DNA of 64,000 bases, taken from assembly GCA_030065855.1 (NCBI GenBank), contig JASJCT010000048.1, positions 1 through 64,000 of the forward strand. Reading direction: 5' to 3'. A model generated the notes under the pieces. It searched no databases and was not told where the DNA came from. It was given only the letters and a program-made list of their open reading frames with translations. A program made the position numbers and the translations under genes. Source of the DNA: Myxococcota bacterium (lineage in GTDB: Bacteria > Myxococcota_A > Polyangia > JAAYKL01). Shown one piece after another: positions 33,854 through 41,522 of the stretch (the stretch's first letter is position 1; each line of letters opens with the position of its first letter).

Positions 33854-33949
33854 CTCCCCCTTTGGCAAAGGGGGTCGGGGGGATTTCGTCATTTTCCCTA
33901 TCGTTACGAGGTGAAAAAATCCCCCTAACCCCCTTTTGCAAGGGGGAAG
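33854..33949. repeat. Dispersed palindromic repeat (CCCCCTTTG family), in his operon
   Basis: Two G/C-rich hairpins (CCCCCTTTGGCAAAGGGGG and CCCCCTTTTGCAAGGGGG) flank a 50-bp centre. They lie between hisG and hisC, that is, inside the operon. A related copy occurs at 43661-43750. It may act as a mRNA stability element. Confidence 0.75.
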
Positions 33950-33994
33950 TTGCTTTTGTTGCCGGACACATAACAGTTATCCTGTTGCCTCTGA

Positions 33995-34864
33995 TCATGG
34001 CACGATTTGGTCGAGCTTCATCACGACGATATCCGTTCCTCCCCTTTCCTTGATTTCCGGAATCAGGGTTGGCAGGATCTCCCTCAGCACGGCTACCTTG
34101 ATGGCATAGCCAGTACCCCCGCTGAGTGGTGCCATGGTGGGCTCCCGCATGCAGGGCAGGATATCAATGACGCCGTCCAGCTTGTCTTTGGGCACATTGA
34201 CTTCTAGCATCACCCGCTGGCGCGCTTCCAACACCGATTGCAGCAGTAAGCAGAATCGGTCAATGTGCTCTTTTTTCCAGGTATCTCCAAGGGCGTTTGG
34301 GTTGGCGTAGATCCGCGTTGACGAGGTCATCAATTCATCGATGATTTCCAGTTTGTTGGCGCGCAAGGTGCTGCCTGTGGCTGTGTTGTCGACGATAATA
34401 TCCGCATCCTCAGGTGGGAATACTTCGGTCGCGCCATAGGATTTGAGAAACTTGGCTTCGATACCTTTCTCAGCGATCCAGTTGCGGGTGAGTTGCTCGT
34501 ACTCAGATGCGATAACCAGACACCGGTCGGGTAGTTTTCCGTTTTCAAGTAGTTCAACCGGTGCGGCTGCCACGATGCGCACCGGGTCAAGGCCGGTATC
34601 GAGCAATTCGACGAGATCCGATTCGAGCTCTGCCACCCAGTCAGCACCGGCAAAGCCCACATCGCGCGTCCCTAGGACGAGCATCTCCAGCATATTTTGA
34701 GGTCTTAGAATTTTGGTTTCGAATCCTGGCAGAGAAATACTGGGTCGATATCCGCGGCTGGACGCGCGCAGGCGTATGCCAGCATCTTTGAGCAGGTCGA
34801 AAACGCTTTGTTGCATGCTTCCCTTGGGAAGCGCGAGTTGAACGGGTGTGTGTGTTTGATCCAT
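33995..34864 (-). CDS. hisG: ATP phosphoribosyltransferase (long form)
   Basis: 289 residues from the ATG at 34864, which has AAGGAGCC upstream; the frame continues without coding character. Catalyses step 1: ATP and PRPP to PR-ATP. LALPKGSMQQ, GTRDVGFAGADWVAEL, and DIIVDNTATGSTLRANKLEI are family motifs, and a C-terminal HisG_C-type regulatory domain (about 215-289) marks the long, hexameric, His-inhibited form that needs no HisZ. It is the first structural gene after the leader peptide and attenuator. A 207-bp gap with palindromes separates it from hisC. Confidence 0.96.
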   Translation of the reverse strand: MDQTHTPVQLALPKGSMQQSVFDLLKDAGIRLRASSRGYRPSISLPGFETKILRPQNMLEMLVLGTRDVGFAGADWVAELESDLVELLDTGLDPVRIVAAAPVELLENGKLPDRCLVIASEYEQLTRNWIAEKGIEAKFLKSYGATEVFPPEDADIIVDNTATGSTLRANKLEIIDELMTSSTRIYANPNALGDTWKKEHIDRFCLLLQSVLEARQRVMLEVNVPKDKLDGVIDILPCMREPTMAPLSGGTGYAIKVAVLREILPTLIPEIKERGGTDIVVMKLDQIVP

Positions 34865-34910
34865 CGCCTTTGGGCTCCTTTTTCGGGCCCTGGTCGGCGA
34901 TTGTTGTCCC

Positions 34911-34945
34911 AAAAAACAACGACGCCGGCCAGGGCCAGCGTCGTT
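34911..34945 (-). terminator. his attenuator terminator
   Basis: On the minus strand a near-perfect stem (AACGACGC..GGCC with GGCC..GCGTCGTT) is followed directly by six T. It lies 33 bp after the leader peptide stop and 47 bp before hisG. Intrinsic terminators at this place in his operons act as attenuators. Confidence 0.9.
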
Positions 34946-34977
34946 GATGTCAATCGTTCGGTTAGCGAACTACACCA

Positions 34978-35034
34978 TCAGCCAGCCCCGCCAGGGTGGC
35001 AATGATGATGGTGATGTTGCAGTTGCGTTCGCAT
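34978..35034 (-). CDS. hisL: his operon leader peptide
   Basis: An 18-codon ORF reads MRTQLQHHHHHCHPGGAG, with five consecutive His codons and a sixth two codons later. It sits 114 bp before hisG, just before the terminator. As in enterobacterial hisL, slow His-tRNA charging would stall the ribosome in the His run and favour an antiterminator. A short hairpin with arms GTTCG/CGAAC (34956-34970) lies between and may be part of the switch. The Shine-Dalgarno is weak and close to the ATG. Confidence 0.88.
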   Translation of the reverse strand: MRTQLQHHHHHCHPGGAG

Positions 35035-35043
35035 GTCCTAACT

Positions 35044-35072
35044 TAAATGCCACTAGGCCCCATTGCTGTCAA
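35044..35072 (-). promoter_or_regulatory. Probable his operon promoter
   Basis: A perfect TTGACA (35072-35067) is followed 17 bp later by a poor -10 (CATTTA, 35049-35044). It would start transcription only a few bases before the leader ATG. The -35 is convincing, the -10 is not. Confidence 0.4.
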
Positions 35073-35164
35073 GAATTAAGTCAGATTTTTCTCTTGACGT
35101 GTCCGCCTTTGCCGGGCCTCCGGCGGGATCTTAGATCTTCGACATACAAATTACTCTTACTAAA

Positions 35165-35938
35165 TTAGGACGACAACAGATTTAGGTGTGTATCCACTTG
35201 TGTGAAAAAGGCGTCGATGTCTGCATCGGCATATAGGTCGATGCGGTCTTTTGACAAGTAGATGTCGGCGACCTCCCCTTTATTTACAACAACAATACGC
35301 CCGGATGTCAGGGAGGGCATGAGGGCCGCTGGCGTGACCACCAGGGATGTGCCCACTGCAAAAAAGAGGTCTGCGTCCCTGGCAAGGGCCTGACACGCCC
35401 CGAGTTGCTTGACCGGCTCTCCAAAAAAGACCACATCTGGCTTGATCGCTGCGCCACAGGTATCGCACCGCGGGATTCTCTCGGCCTCAATTTTGGCTGC
35501 TGTGGTTTCGTAATCATATGCCCTTTGGCACTCGATGCAGTGGGCCTCCCAGATGCCGCCATGAATTTCGCAGACCCGGTTTGAACCAGCCCGTTGATGT
35601 AAGGCATCGACGTTTTGTGTGATGATGCCTGCCATTTTACCGGCGTTCTCGAGTGCTGCGAAAAAGCGATGGCTCACTGTCGGCTGCACTGCCCGTATCT
35701 TGTCGAAAAGCGCGGCGCCATGGGTGTAGAAAAGACCTGGGTCCTGTAAAAAGGTCTCGATTTCAAAGATGCGCTCTGGATTCTCTAGGTCCACTGTTGC
35801 AAAGAAGCCATTGGGGCCGCGGAAATCCGGGATGCCCGCGGCCGTAGACATGCCCGCGCCACTGAGTAAAACAATGCGCTTGGACTGCTCTATCATTTCA
35901 GCACAGGTCTTCGCAGCTCTTTCAAGTGAATTGGGCAT
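35165..35938 (-). CDS. Sir2-family NAD-dependent protein deacylase
   Basis: 257 residues, the size of bacterial CobB. Motifs: GAGMSTAAGIPDFRG (NAD pocket), TQNVDALHQRAG with the catalytic His, a four-Cys zinc site (CIECQ..CDTCG), and FFGEPV, GTSLVVTPAA. It removes acyl groups from lysines using NAD, with class unclear (Arg/Tyr pair of class III is not obvious). It is separate from the his operon by 130 bp but reads in the same direction. Divergent from the cyclophilin gene. Confidence 0.95.
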   Translation of the reverse strand: MPNSLERAAKTCAEMIEQSKRIVLLSGAGMSTAAGIPDFRGPNGFFATVDLENPERIFEIETFLQDPGLFYTHGAALFDKIRAVQPTVSHRFFAALENAGKMAGIITQNVDALHQRAGSNRVCEIHGGIWEAHCIECQRAYDYETTAAKIEAERIPRCDTCGAAIKPDVVFFGEPVKQLGACQALARDADLFFAVGTSLVVTPAALMPSLTSGRIVVVNKGEVADIYLSKDRIDLYADADIDAFFTQVDTHLNLLSS

Positions 35939-36020
35939 GGCTCCTCCTACTCGGCTGCCCCCCTTTTTTCTAGACGCCCCTGCCAGGGTACACTATGAAT
36001 GTCACACGAGGAGGAAAAAA

Positions 36021-36707
36021 ATGAAATACGCAACCAAATTTGGATTGGCCAGTATCGTCGCCCTAGTGATGTTCAACAGCTGTAAATCACAAGCTGACCG
36101 CAAAGAACCCTCGCCATCGGCCCCAACGCCATCGGCCTCCCAAAAATCAGCTGCCAAAGCCCCCACAGCAACGGTCCCGGACAAGTTTGCTGTCAAGCTC
36201 GAGACAGCCAAAGGGGACATTGTCATCGATGTGCACAAGGCATGGGCACCTGAGGGGGCCAAGCGGTTCTACACTTTGGTTAAGGAAGGATTTTACACAG
36301 ACGTGGCCTTTTTCAGGGTCATTGCGGGATTTATGGCACAGACCGGCCTAAGCGGAGATCCCGCACGCAATGCCGAGTGGCGCGAAAAAAAGATTCCAGA
36401 CGATCCTGTCAAAAAGAGCAACACCCCGGGTATGGTGAGCTTTGCCACGTCCGGACCCAACAGCAGAACCACCCAGTTCTTCATTAACTTCGGGGATAAC
36501 AGCCGGCTGGACAAGATGGGCTTTGCGCCGTTTGGCAAGGTGCGTGACATGAAGCCCGTAACAGCCCTCTACAACGGCTATGGGGAAGGGGCGCCCCGGG
36601 GCATGGGACCGAGCCAAGGTCGGATCCAGAAAATGGGCAATACGTACCTCAAAAAACAGTTTCCAAAGCTCGATTACATCCTCAAAGCAACCATCCTCAC
36701 CCCCTGA
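36021..36707 (+). CDS. Cyclophilin-type peptidyl-prolyl isomerase lipoprotein
   Basis: 228 residues from the ATG at 36021, preceded by GAGGAGG. A signal peptide ends at a lipobox FNSC (residue 21 Cys), then a Pro/Ser/Ala linker, then a cyclophilin domain: FYTDVAFFRVIAGFMAQTG carries the catalytic FxxVIxxFMxQ(T/G)G, and GMVSFATSGPNSRTTQFFIN carries the SQFFIN motif. It folds proteins in the periplasm, anchored to a membrane. The catalytic Arg (in FRVI) is kept. Confidence 0.94.
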   Translation: MKYATKFGLASIVALVMFNSCKSQADRKEPSPSAPTPSASQKSAAKAPTATVPDKFAVKLETAKGDIVIDVHKAWAPEGAKRFYTLVKEGFYTDVAFFRVIAGFMAQTGLSGDPARNAEWREKKIPDDPVKKSNTPGMVSFATSGPNSRTTQFFINFGDNSRLDKMGFAPFGKVRDMKPVTALYNGYGEGAPRGMGPSQGRIQKMGNTYLKKQFPKLDYILKATILTP

Positions 36708-36748
36708 AGAAATTTTCCAATAAAGGTGTGCAGAAGGAGTAATACACC

Positions 36749-36890
36749 TCACTCCTGCGAAGGCAGGAGTCCAGAACCAAACGAAATTACAAGATTTTAT
36801 GGATTCCCTCCTGCGCGGGAATGACAGTTTTGAGAATTTCGCGACACCCTCCTGCGCGGGAATGACCGGCTGAGAATTTCGCGACACCCC
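36749..36890. repeat. Dispersed repeat (GGAATGACGG/CCTGCGAAGGCAGG family), copy 1
   Basis: The segment CTCCTGCGAAGGCAGGAG then about 30 bp then TATGGATTCC..GCGCGGGAATGAC reappears in inverted orientation at 63761-63890. Within this copy the GCGCGGGAATGAC module is itself repeated twice. The 303-bp gap from 36708 to 37010 holds nothing else that I can identify. Confidence 0.8.
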
Positions 36891-37010
36891 CAACAGCAGG
36901 CGCAGCGTCACGTTGATGTAACACATCGCGATGGCAATGCCTCTTTTGAAGTGATGATGATGTTTCGCCTTTCTCATTGCCCCTGTGTTGCCTATAATCC
37001 GACTGATACG

Positions 37011-37709
37011 ATGTGGTATTTCCTGTTTTTATTGGCAGTTGGTTCGGTCCGCAAAGCCGTTGATTGGACCAGTCAGAAGCAGCACGCGCTCATTGCCGCT
37101 ATCTTGGAGGGCGATCGCTCGGCCGCGGCGTGGCTTTTCCGCAAGCACTACGGAGGCATGATGCGCGTGGCCCGTGGATTGCTCGGTAATGAGAGTGTGG
37201 CAGCCGAGGTGGTCCAGGAGACCTGGGAGTCTGTCTTTAAAGGGCTGAAGTCGTTCAGAGGAGAGGCATCCTTAACCACATGGATTTTTAGAATCCTCGT
37301 CAACAAGGCCCACCGCGTTGGAAAAAGAGAAGCCCGAACGATTCCGTTTTCAGGATTGCACCGGGATGCTGGGGATCGGGTCCAAGACCAGATCGCCGAT
37401 GAGTTTTCAGCCAAAGGCCACTGGCGATCTGAGGTCCATTCGTGGCGCACCTACGATCCTCAAGAAGAGGCGATCAACCGAGAAGGGTTGAAACTGCTCG
37501 CCGACGGACTGGAACAGCTACCTGAAAGCCAACGGGTGGTCGTAACCTTACGCGACGTCGAGGGGTTAGATGCGGCCGAAGTGTGCAGTATGCTCGGCCT
37601 TTCAGGTGGAAATCAGCGTCAGTTGCTGCACCGGGGCCGCACGCGCCTGCGTCAAATCCTCGAAGCAGCAGAATGGCAGATGGACGCAGCACCTGGGAAG
37701 GTGGAGTGA
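37011..37709 (+). CDS. ECF-type RNA polymerase sigma factor
   Basis: About 232 residues from the ATG at 37011 (earlier ATG cluster at 36951 also open; start not certain). Sigma region 2 is seen as HYGGMMRVARGLLGNESVAAEVVQET and FRGEASLTTWIFRI, region 4 as LEQLPESQRVVVTLRDVEGLDAAEVCSMLGLS with a helix-turn-helix. ECF factors direct regulons that are usually held by an anti-sigma encoded next; the next gene fits that, only 1 bp later. A long linker (about 110-150) separates the domains. Confidence 0.9.
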   Translation: MWYFLFLLAVGSVRKAVDWTSQKQHALIAAILEGDRSAAAWLFRKHYGGMMRVARGLLGNESVAAEVVQETWESVFKGLKSFRGEASLTTWIFRILVNKAHRVGKREARTIPFSGLHRDAGDRVQDQIADEFSAKGHWRSEVHSWRTYDPQEEAINREGLKLLADGLEQLPESQRVVVTLRDVEGLDAAEVCSMLGLSGGNQRQLLHRGRTRLRQILEAAEWQMDAAPGKVE

Positions 37710-37710
37710 C

Positions 37711-37932
37711 ATGATTACCTGCCTGGAAGCATGCGCGCTCGTCACCGACTACCTAGATGGCGAAATGGGATTTATGCGCAAGATGAAATTTAAGCTACAC
37801 ATCGCCATCTGTCCCAATTGTAAGACCCACCTCAATAAAATGCGCCAACTCATCGCCTCAATGGGTCGCATTCCACCGGATACGGAGATTCCAGAAGAAA
37901 TGCTCGACCACCTGAGCCGGCTTCTTTCATAG
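37711..37932 (+). CDS. Zinc-finger anti-sigma factor-like protein
   Basis: 73 residues starting MITCLEACALVTDYLDGEMG. It has the zf-HC2 pattern of ECF anti-sigma factors: the H-x3-C-x2-C core reads HIAICPNC (His then two Cys), with helices on both sides. No transmembrane helix is present, so it is a soluble type. It starts 1 bp after the sigma gene, so co-translation and mutual regulation are expected. Confidence 0.8.
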   Translation: MITCLEACALVTDYLDGEMGFMRKMKFKLHIAICPNCKTHLNKMRQLIASMGRIPPDTEIPEEMLDHLSRLLS

Positions 37933-38038
37933 CCTCCCCCCAATGACCATTTGCCCACCGGGGGGAGGCCAGGAGGGGGGCTTTGAGGCGAAATGGTTAA
38001 GCACCCTTCCCTTGGAGACACCCTTTTTGAATATGCGC

Positions 38039-38725
38039 TTACACCTGGTAAGTAAAATGCAGTTCGTGTCCGCAGAGGGAGAAGACATCGCCTTCGTCTA
38101 TCCGTTTGGAATCGACTTGCTGTCCGTTGAACTCGATGCCATTCGTGCTGCCCAAGTCTTTGATGTAGAACGCACCGTTGTGGTAGATGACAGCGGCGTG
38201 CTTTCTGGAAACGTTGGCATCCTTGATGGCCAAATCTGACGCCTTTGATCCGCGGCCGATGATAAACTGTTGCGAGTGGATAGGAACCTTGGCGCCCTGA
38301 TAGATCATGGTCAATGCAGGCATGTGGGATGGCCGAGCCGGTGGCTGGGGGCCTGTGAACTCCCGCCCGGTAGGGGGGCGCGGCGGCGGGACCGCTGGCG
38401 GTGGCTGGACAGACGATCCGGTTCTGTCTCGCCTTGGAGGGGGAACCGGAGGGGCGGTTCTCGATACTGGCACACTTGGTGGTGCCACATTAGGTCGCAT
38501 CGGTCCGACCGTCGGCATCTCGCCAGTGTAGGACCCATGTCTTGGCTGGGGCGGCTCGTCACTGTCTAAAAAACCATGGGTCGTGGCGTACAATCTCATG
38601 GATTCGTTAATGAGATAGTCAACCGTACACTCCATCTCCTGGGCTCGAATCTCGAAAAGTCGCCACAGTGTCGTTCGGGCGTGAAAACTCTGGAGGATTT
38701 TTCTAGCGGTCGATCGCGTGTTCAT
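38039..38725 (-). CDS. FHA-domain protein with ribbon-helix-like N-terminus
   Basis: 228 residues. N-terminal about 50 residues are helical (LWRLFEIRAQEMECTVDYLINESMRL), similar to a short ribbon-helix-helix or docking domain. A Pro/Arg-rich linker spans about 55-135. A C-terminal FHA domain follows: FIIGRGSKASDLAIKDANVSRKHAAVIYHNG..LGSTNGIEFNG, with the phosphothreonine-binding Arg (GRG), Ser (SRKHA) and Asn (STNG). It reads phosphothreonine marks from Ser/Thr kinases. It sits 6 bp after the HEAT lipoprotein gene. Confidence 0.92.
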   Translation of the reverse strand: MNTRSTARKILQSFHARTTLWRLFEIRAQEMECTVDYLINESMRLYATTHGFLDSDEPPQPRHGSYTGEMPTVGPMRPNVAPPSVPVSRTAPPVPPPRRDRTGSSVQPPPAVPPPRPPTGREFTGPQPPARPSHMPALTMIYQGAKVPIHSQQFIIGRGSKASDLAIKDANVSRKHAAVIYHNGAFYIKDLGSTNGIEFNGQQVDSKRIDEGDVFSLCGHELHFTYQV

Positions 38726-38731
38726 CGCTGC

Positions 38732-40045
38732 TCAACCTCTCTTTTGTATTGCCTCGATGGCGGCACGGGCGGCCGCACCGAGGGTCTGGTGCTCAAATCC
38801 CTTGGGCAATCGAACATTGCTGCTTGCTAATCCTTTTAGTGTATTTAAATCGTCTTTGGAACCAATTTTTCCAACAGCCCCAACGGCAATGCCCCGCACA
38901 AAGGGCTCTGGATCGTTTATCAACGGCCTGACTTTTTGCACGAGCTTCGGAAAAGATGAAATTCTTTCAATGGTTTCTATCACATCCTCCTGTGTGCGGG
39001 GTATTTTCAATCGCGCCATCTCCCTCAGGGTATCCCCCAGTTGGTTTTCCCCGTCAATTCGTAGAATACACCGAAATGCCACTGCACGCCAAAATGAGCG
39101 CTTGTCATTTAGAAGCGGTCGGATTCTTTGAATGTCTGCCACCCGGCCCGCCTGGGCGATCACATAGTAGCTCTCCTCGCGATGGTGTGGATCGTAGTCA
39201 CTGCTTTCAGCAATTGCGAACAATTTGAGGACCAACGGTTCCCCAATCGCGATTGTGCGTTCTTCCATGCCCTGGGACAGCGCTCTCAAAGCAAATCGCT
39301 GGCCCTTTGCATGTAGCGCCGTATCAGCCGCCAGGGTAATCAGTGCTGTCGCAATTGGATTTCCACCAATGGTAGCTGCTGCGGTGAGATGCGGCGTGTT
39401 GATTTCCTTTGGATTGCTGAGCAATGCCTTTGCGAGCTGTTCCGAAGCTGCTGCCACCACCGTGGGGGCATTTAGTTGGCCAATGAGGTCGGCGATGGGC
39501 TCGATGGCAATTTGGTTTAGGTCGAGCAGAGGTACCAATCCTAGCCCGGCTTTGGCCCCGATTTTTTTAAAGACAACTGTAACATTGTACTGGCCGGCCA
39601 ATGCCCGTTTGTTGTAATCCGCCGTGTACCATGCGATGAGCGCCTCCTCGGCTGCTACCCGAACCGCATCTGCCGAATAGTCGAGCGCGATAAAAAGCCC
39701 GTCTTTAGCGTCCACCTGCGACTTTGTGATGGCTTTTTCACCCCCGCGGTCGAACATCTGCACCAATTGGGGCACCATCGCTTCCATTAAGGCAGGGGTG
39801 TCTTGTTCTGAAGCCTTTTTTAATGCATCCCGAAAGAGATCCCAGGCGTTTATCTCGATGAGCGCGACCCCGGCTTTTGCTCTTAGATCTGTGGGAATTT
39901 CAGGATCTGTAACCGTGTTTACCAGTTTTTTCGGGCCATTGACCGTGCCCTTCCAAAGTGCAATTTTTTCCTCGTCGACGTCGCATCCACCTCCAGCGAT
40001 TGCGATGAGTAATCCCAAAATTGCAAGCCTTACCCAGGTGTTCAT
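38732..40045 (-). CDS. HEAT-repeat lipoprotein
   Basis: 437 residues. Signal peptide with lipobox IAGGGC at about residue 20. The rest is repeated Ala-rich helical pairs typical of HEAT/PBS-type repeats (DLRAKAGVALIEI, DAVRVAAEEALIAWY, FVRGIAVGAVGKIGSKDDL). HEAT solenoids bind proteins. No enzymatic motif. It leads a two-gene unit with the FHA gene. Confidence 0.8.
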   Translation of the reverse strand: MNTWVRLAILGLLIAIAGGGCDVDEEKIALWKGTVNGPKKLVNTVTDPEIPTDLRAKAGVALIEINAWDLFRDALKKASEQDTPALMEAMVPQLVQMFDRGGEKAITKSQVDAKDGLFIALDYSADAVRVAAEEALIAWYTADYNKRALAGQYNVTVVFKKIGAKAGLGLVPLLDLNQIAIEPIADLIGQLNAPTVVAAASEQLAKALLSNPKEINTPHLTAAATIGGNPIATALITLAADTALHAKGQRFALRALSQGMEERTIAIGEPLVLKLFAIAESSDYDPHHREESYYVIAQAGRVADIQRIRPLLNDKRSFWRAVAFRCILRIDGENQLGDTLREMARLKIPRTQEDVIETIERISSFPKLVQKVRPLINDPEPFVRGIAVGAVGKIGSKDDLNTLKGLASSNVRLPKGFEHQTLGAAARAAIEAIQKRG

Positions 40046-40263
40046 ATGCTATCTCCCTGTGCCAATTTTCGGGCCCACGTGCTGCCAAAAATTTTCATCT
40101 CAACCATGCCATCTTACCCGTTGCTTGGGCCAGTTCATCGTTATCTTAATAATGATATCCTATCGAAACCCAATATAAGGTCAACTCTACGCCATTTTTC
40201 ATAAAAGAACAGTTCGGTATTTTAGCAAGAAGGCTTGGATATGTATTGAGAATATAAGGCTAT

Positions 40264-40980
40264 TTAAGCATTTCGCTGGGGTTTTATTTTTCGGTGTACT
40301 GCCATACCCGCAAATGTCCCGAGTGCACCCAGACCCGCGTTCAGTAGGGCTGCCACCAGTGCGACCGCAGCACCTTCCAGTGCTTGGCCACCGTTTAAGA
40401 GAAACGCAAACAGGGCCGCCATACCCATGGCAACGGTGCCTTCGATAATGCTTTGGGTATAAAACCCGACCACTGCGCCGATCAGCAACGGCGTGATAAG
40501 AATGAGGATCCCAACCACGATAATTACCGGCATGAACAGGGCCCGATATCTTTCCTGGTCCGCTTCGGTGACCTCGCCTGGGTTTTGCTGCAGTTGCTCG
40601 TAGACAGCCTGTCGCTCTGGATTCGAGGCGATCATGCCTCGCTCAATGGCCATTTGACCGACGCTAAACGCAATAAAATAGAAAAACAGCCCAATCAGTA
40701 TCCAAAGTGCGTTCCACCTGCGACTACCCACTGGATTGCGCCTTCCCCGTGGGTCGAGGTGTGTTGCGTCTTGTTGGGGTTGGTTCCCGTCGATGCGATC
40801 CAGCGTGTCAGGGCCTTGTGGTATCGCCTCCTCTGGCTTTTCAACAGGGTCGCTCGTGGATGCCGGCATACCCGCTGGAATGTCCTCCAGAGAGGTGCCG
40901 CAAGTGCGACAGACCGCATTCATCCACGGATTGACCGTGTTGCAACTGGGACACGTCTTTGGATCCCGATTTTCTTCCAT
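40264..40980 (-). CDS. Zinc-ribbon membrane protein
   Basis: 238 residues. N-terminal zinc ribbon CPSCNTVNPWMNAVCRTCG, then a Pro/Gln-rich stretch, then four hydrophobic segments at about 90-110, 148-168, 174-192 and 200-222. The zinc ribbon is probably cytoplasmic and may bind a partner. No family name. A 218-bp empty gap separates it from the HEAT-lipoprotein start. Confidence 0.7.
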   Translation of the reverse strand: MEENRDPKTCPSCNTVNPWMNAVCRTCGTSLEDIPAGMPASTSDPVEKPEEAIPQGPDTLDRIDGNQPQQDATHLDPRGRRNPVGSRRWNALWILIGLFFYFIAFSVGQMAIERGMIASNPERQAVYEQLQQNPGEVTEADQERYRALFMPVIIVVGILILITPLLIGAVVGFYTQSIIEGTVAMGMAALFAFLLNGGQALEGAAVALVAALLNAGLGALGTFAGMAVHRKIKPQRNA

Positions 40981-41019
40981 TAATTCAATACCTTAATTAA
41001 CAATGGATGTGTGTCTGAT

Positions 41020-41364
41020 TTACCCCATCCTGACCATTTGGCGTCCCCCGAGTATATGTAGGTGCAGGTGGTAGATGACCTGCCCACCTGCCATGCGGCA
41101 ATTGATGACTTGGCGGTATCCCTCTTCTGATACCCCCTTTTCCCGGGCTAACTGGGCAGCGATCTTCAGCATATGTCCCATTAAACCGACATGCGTATCG
41201 TCAATATCATCCAAGGTGGGGATGTGGATTTTGGGGATTACGAGAAAGTGTACTGGCGCTGCCGGATGAATATCTTCAAATGCCAGAATCTGATCGTCTT
41301 CGTAGATTTTTTCAGACGGCATCTCACCTGTAGCAATCTTGCAAAAAACACACTCTCCTGCCAT
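41020..41364 (-). CDS. HIT (HINT-type) nucleotide-binding protein
   Basis: 114 residues from MAGECVFCKIATGEMPSEKI at 41364; the ORF upstream is not protein-like. The HIT motif HLHLHILGG (His-x-His-x-His) is at the C-terminus, and CVFCKI / GEMPSEKIYEDD are HINT marks. HINT proteins hydrolyse AMP-lysine-type phosphoramidates. It is divergent from the M13 peptidase. A second, different HIT protein occurs at 58.2 kb. Confidence 0.93.
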   Translation of the reverse strand: MAGECVFCKIATGEMPSEKIYEDDQILAFEDIHPAAPVHFLVIPKIHIPTLDDIDDTHVGLMGHMLKIAAQLAREKGVSEEGYRQVINCRMAGGQVIYHLHLHILGGRQMVRMG

Positions 41365-41522
41365 TGCGCCTACCTCCCAAATACCTAGGAGCACTATAAC
41401 GGAACCGCCCCTCACCCACAAGCACATGATTATCCCTTGATATTCATCTGGATTGACAATAGGTTTCGTTGAGCATAATCGCGAGACGATTTTAGGATTG
41501 ATCCAAGAGAAAGGAATCGACG

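Noticed and set aside
33854-33949. CRISPR-like repeats
   Set aside because: Only two hairpins with different spacing and no regular spacers or cas genes.
35100-35140. GC-rich inverted repeat as terminator of the sirtuin gene
   Set aside because: The stem is short (GCCGG/CCGGC) and there is no T-run on the minus strand.
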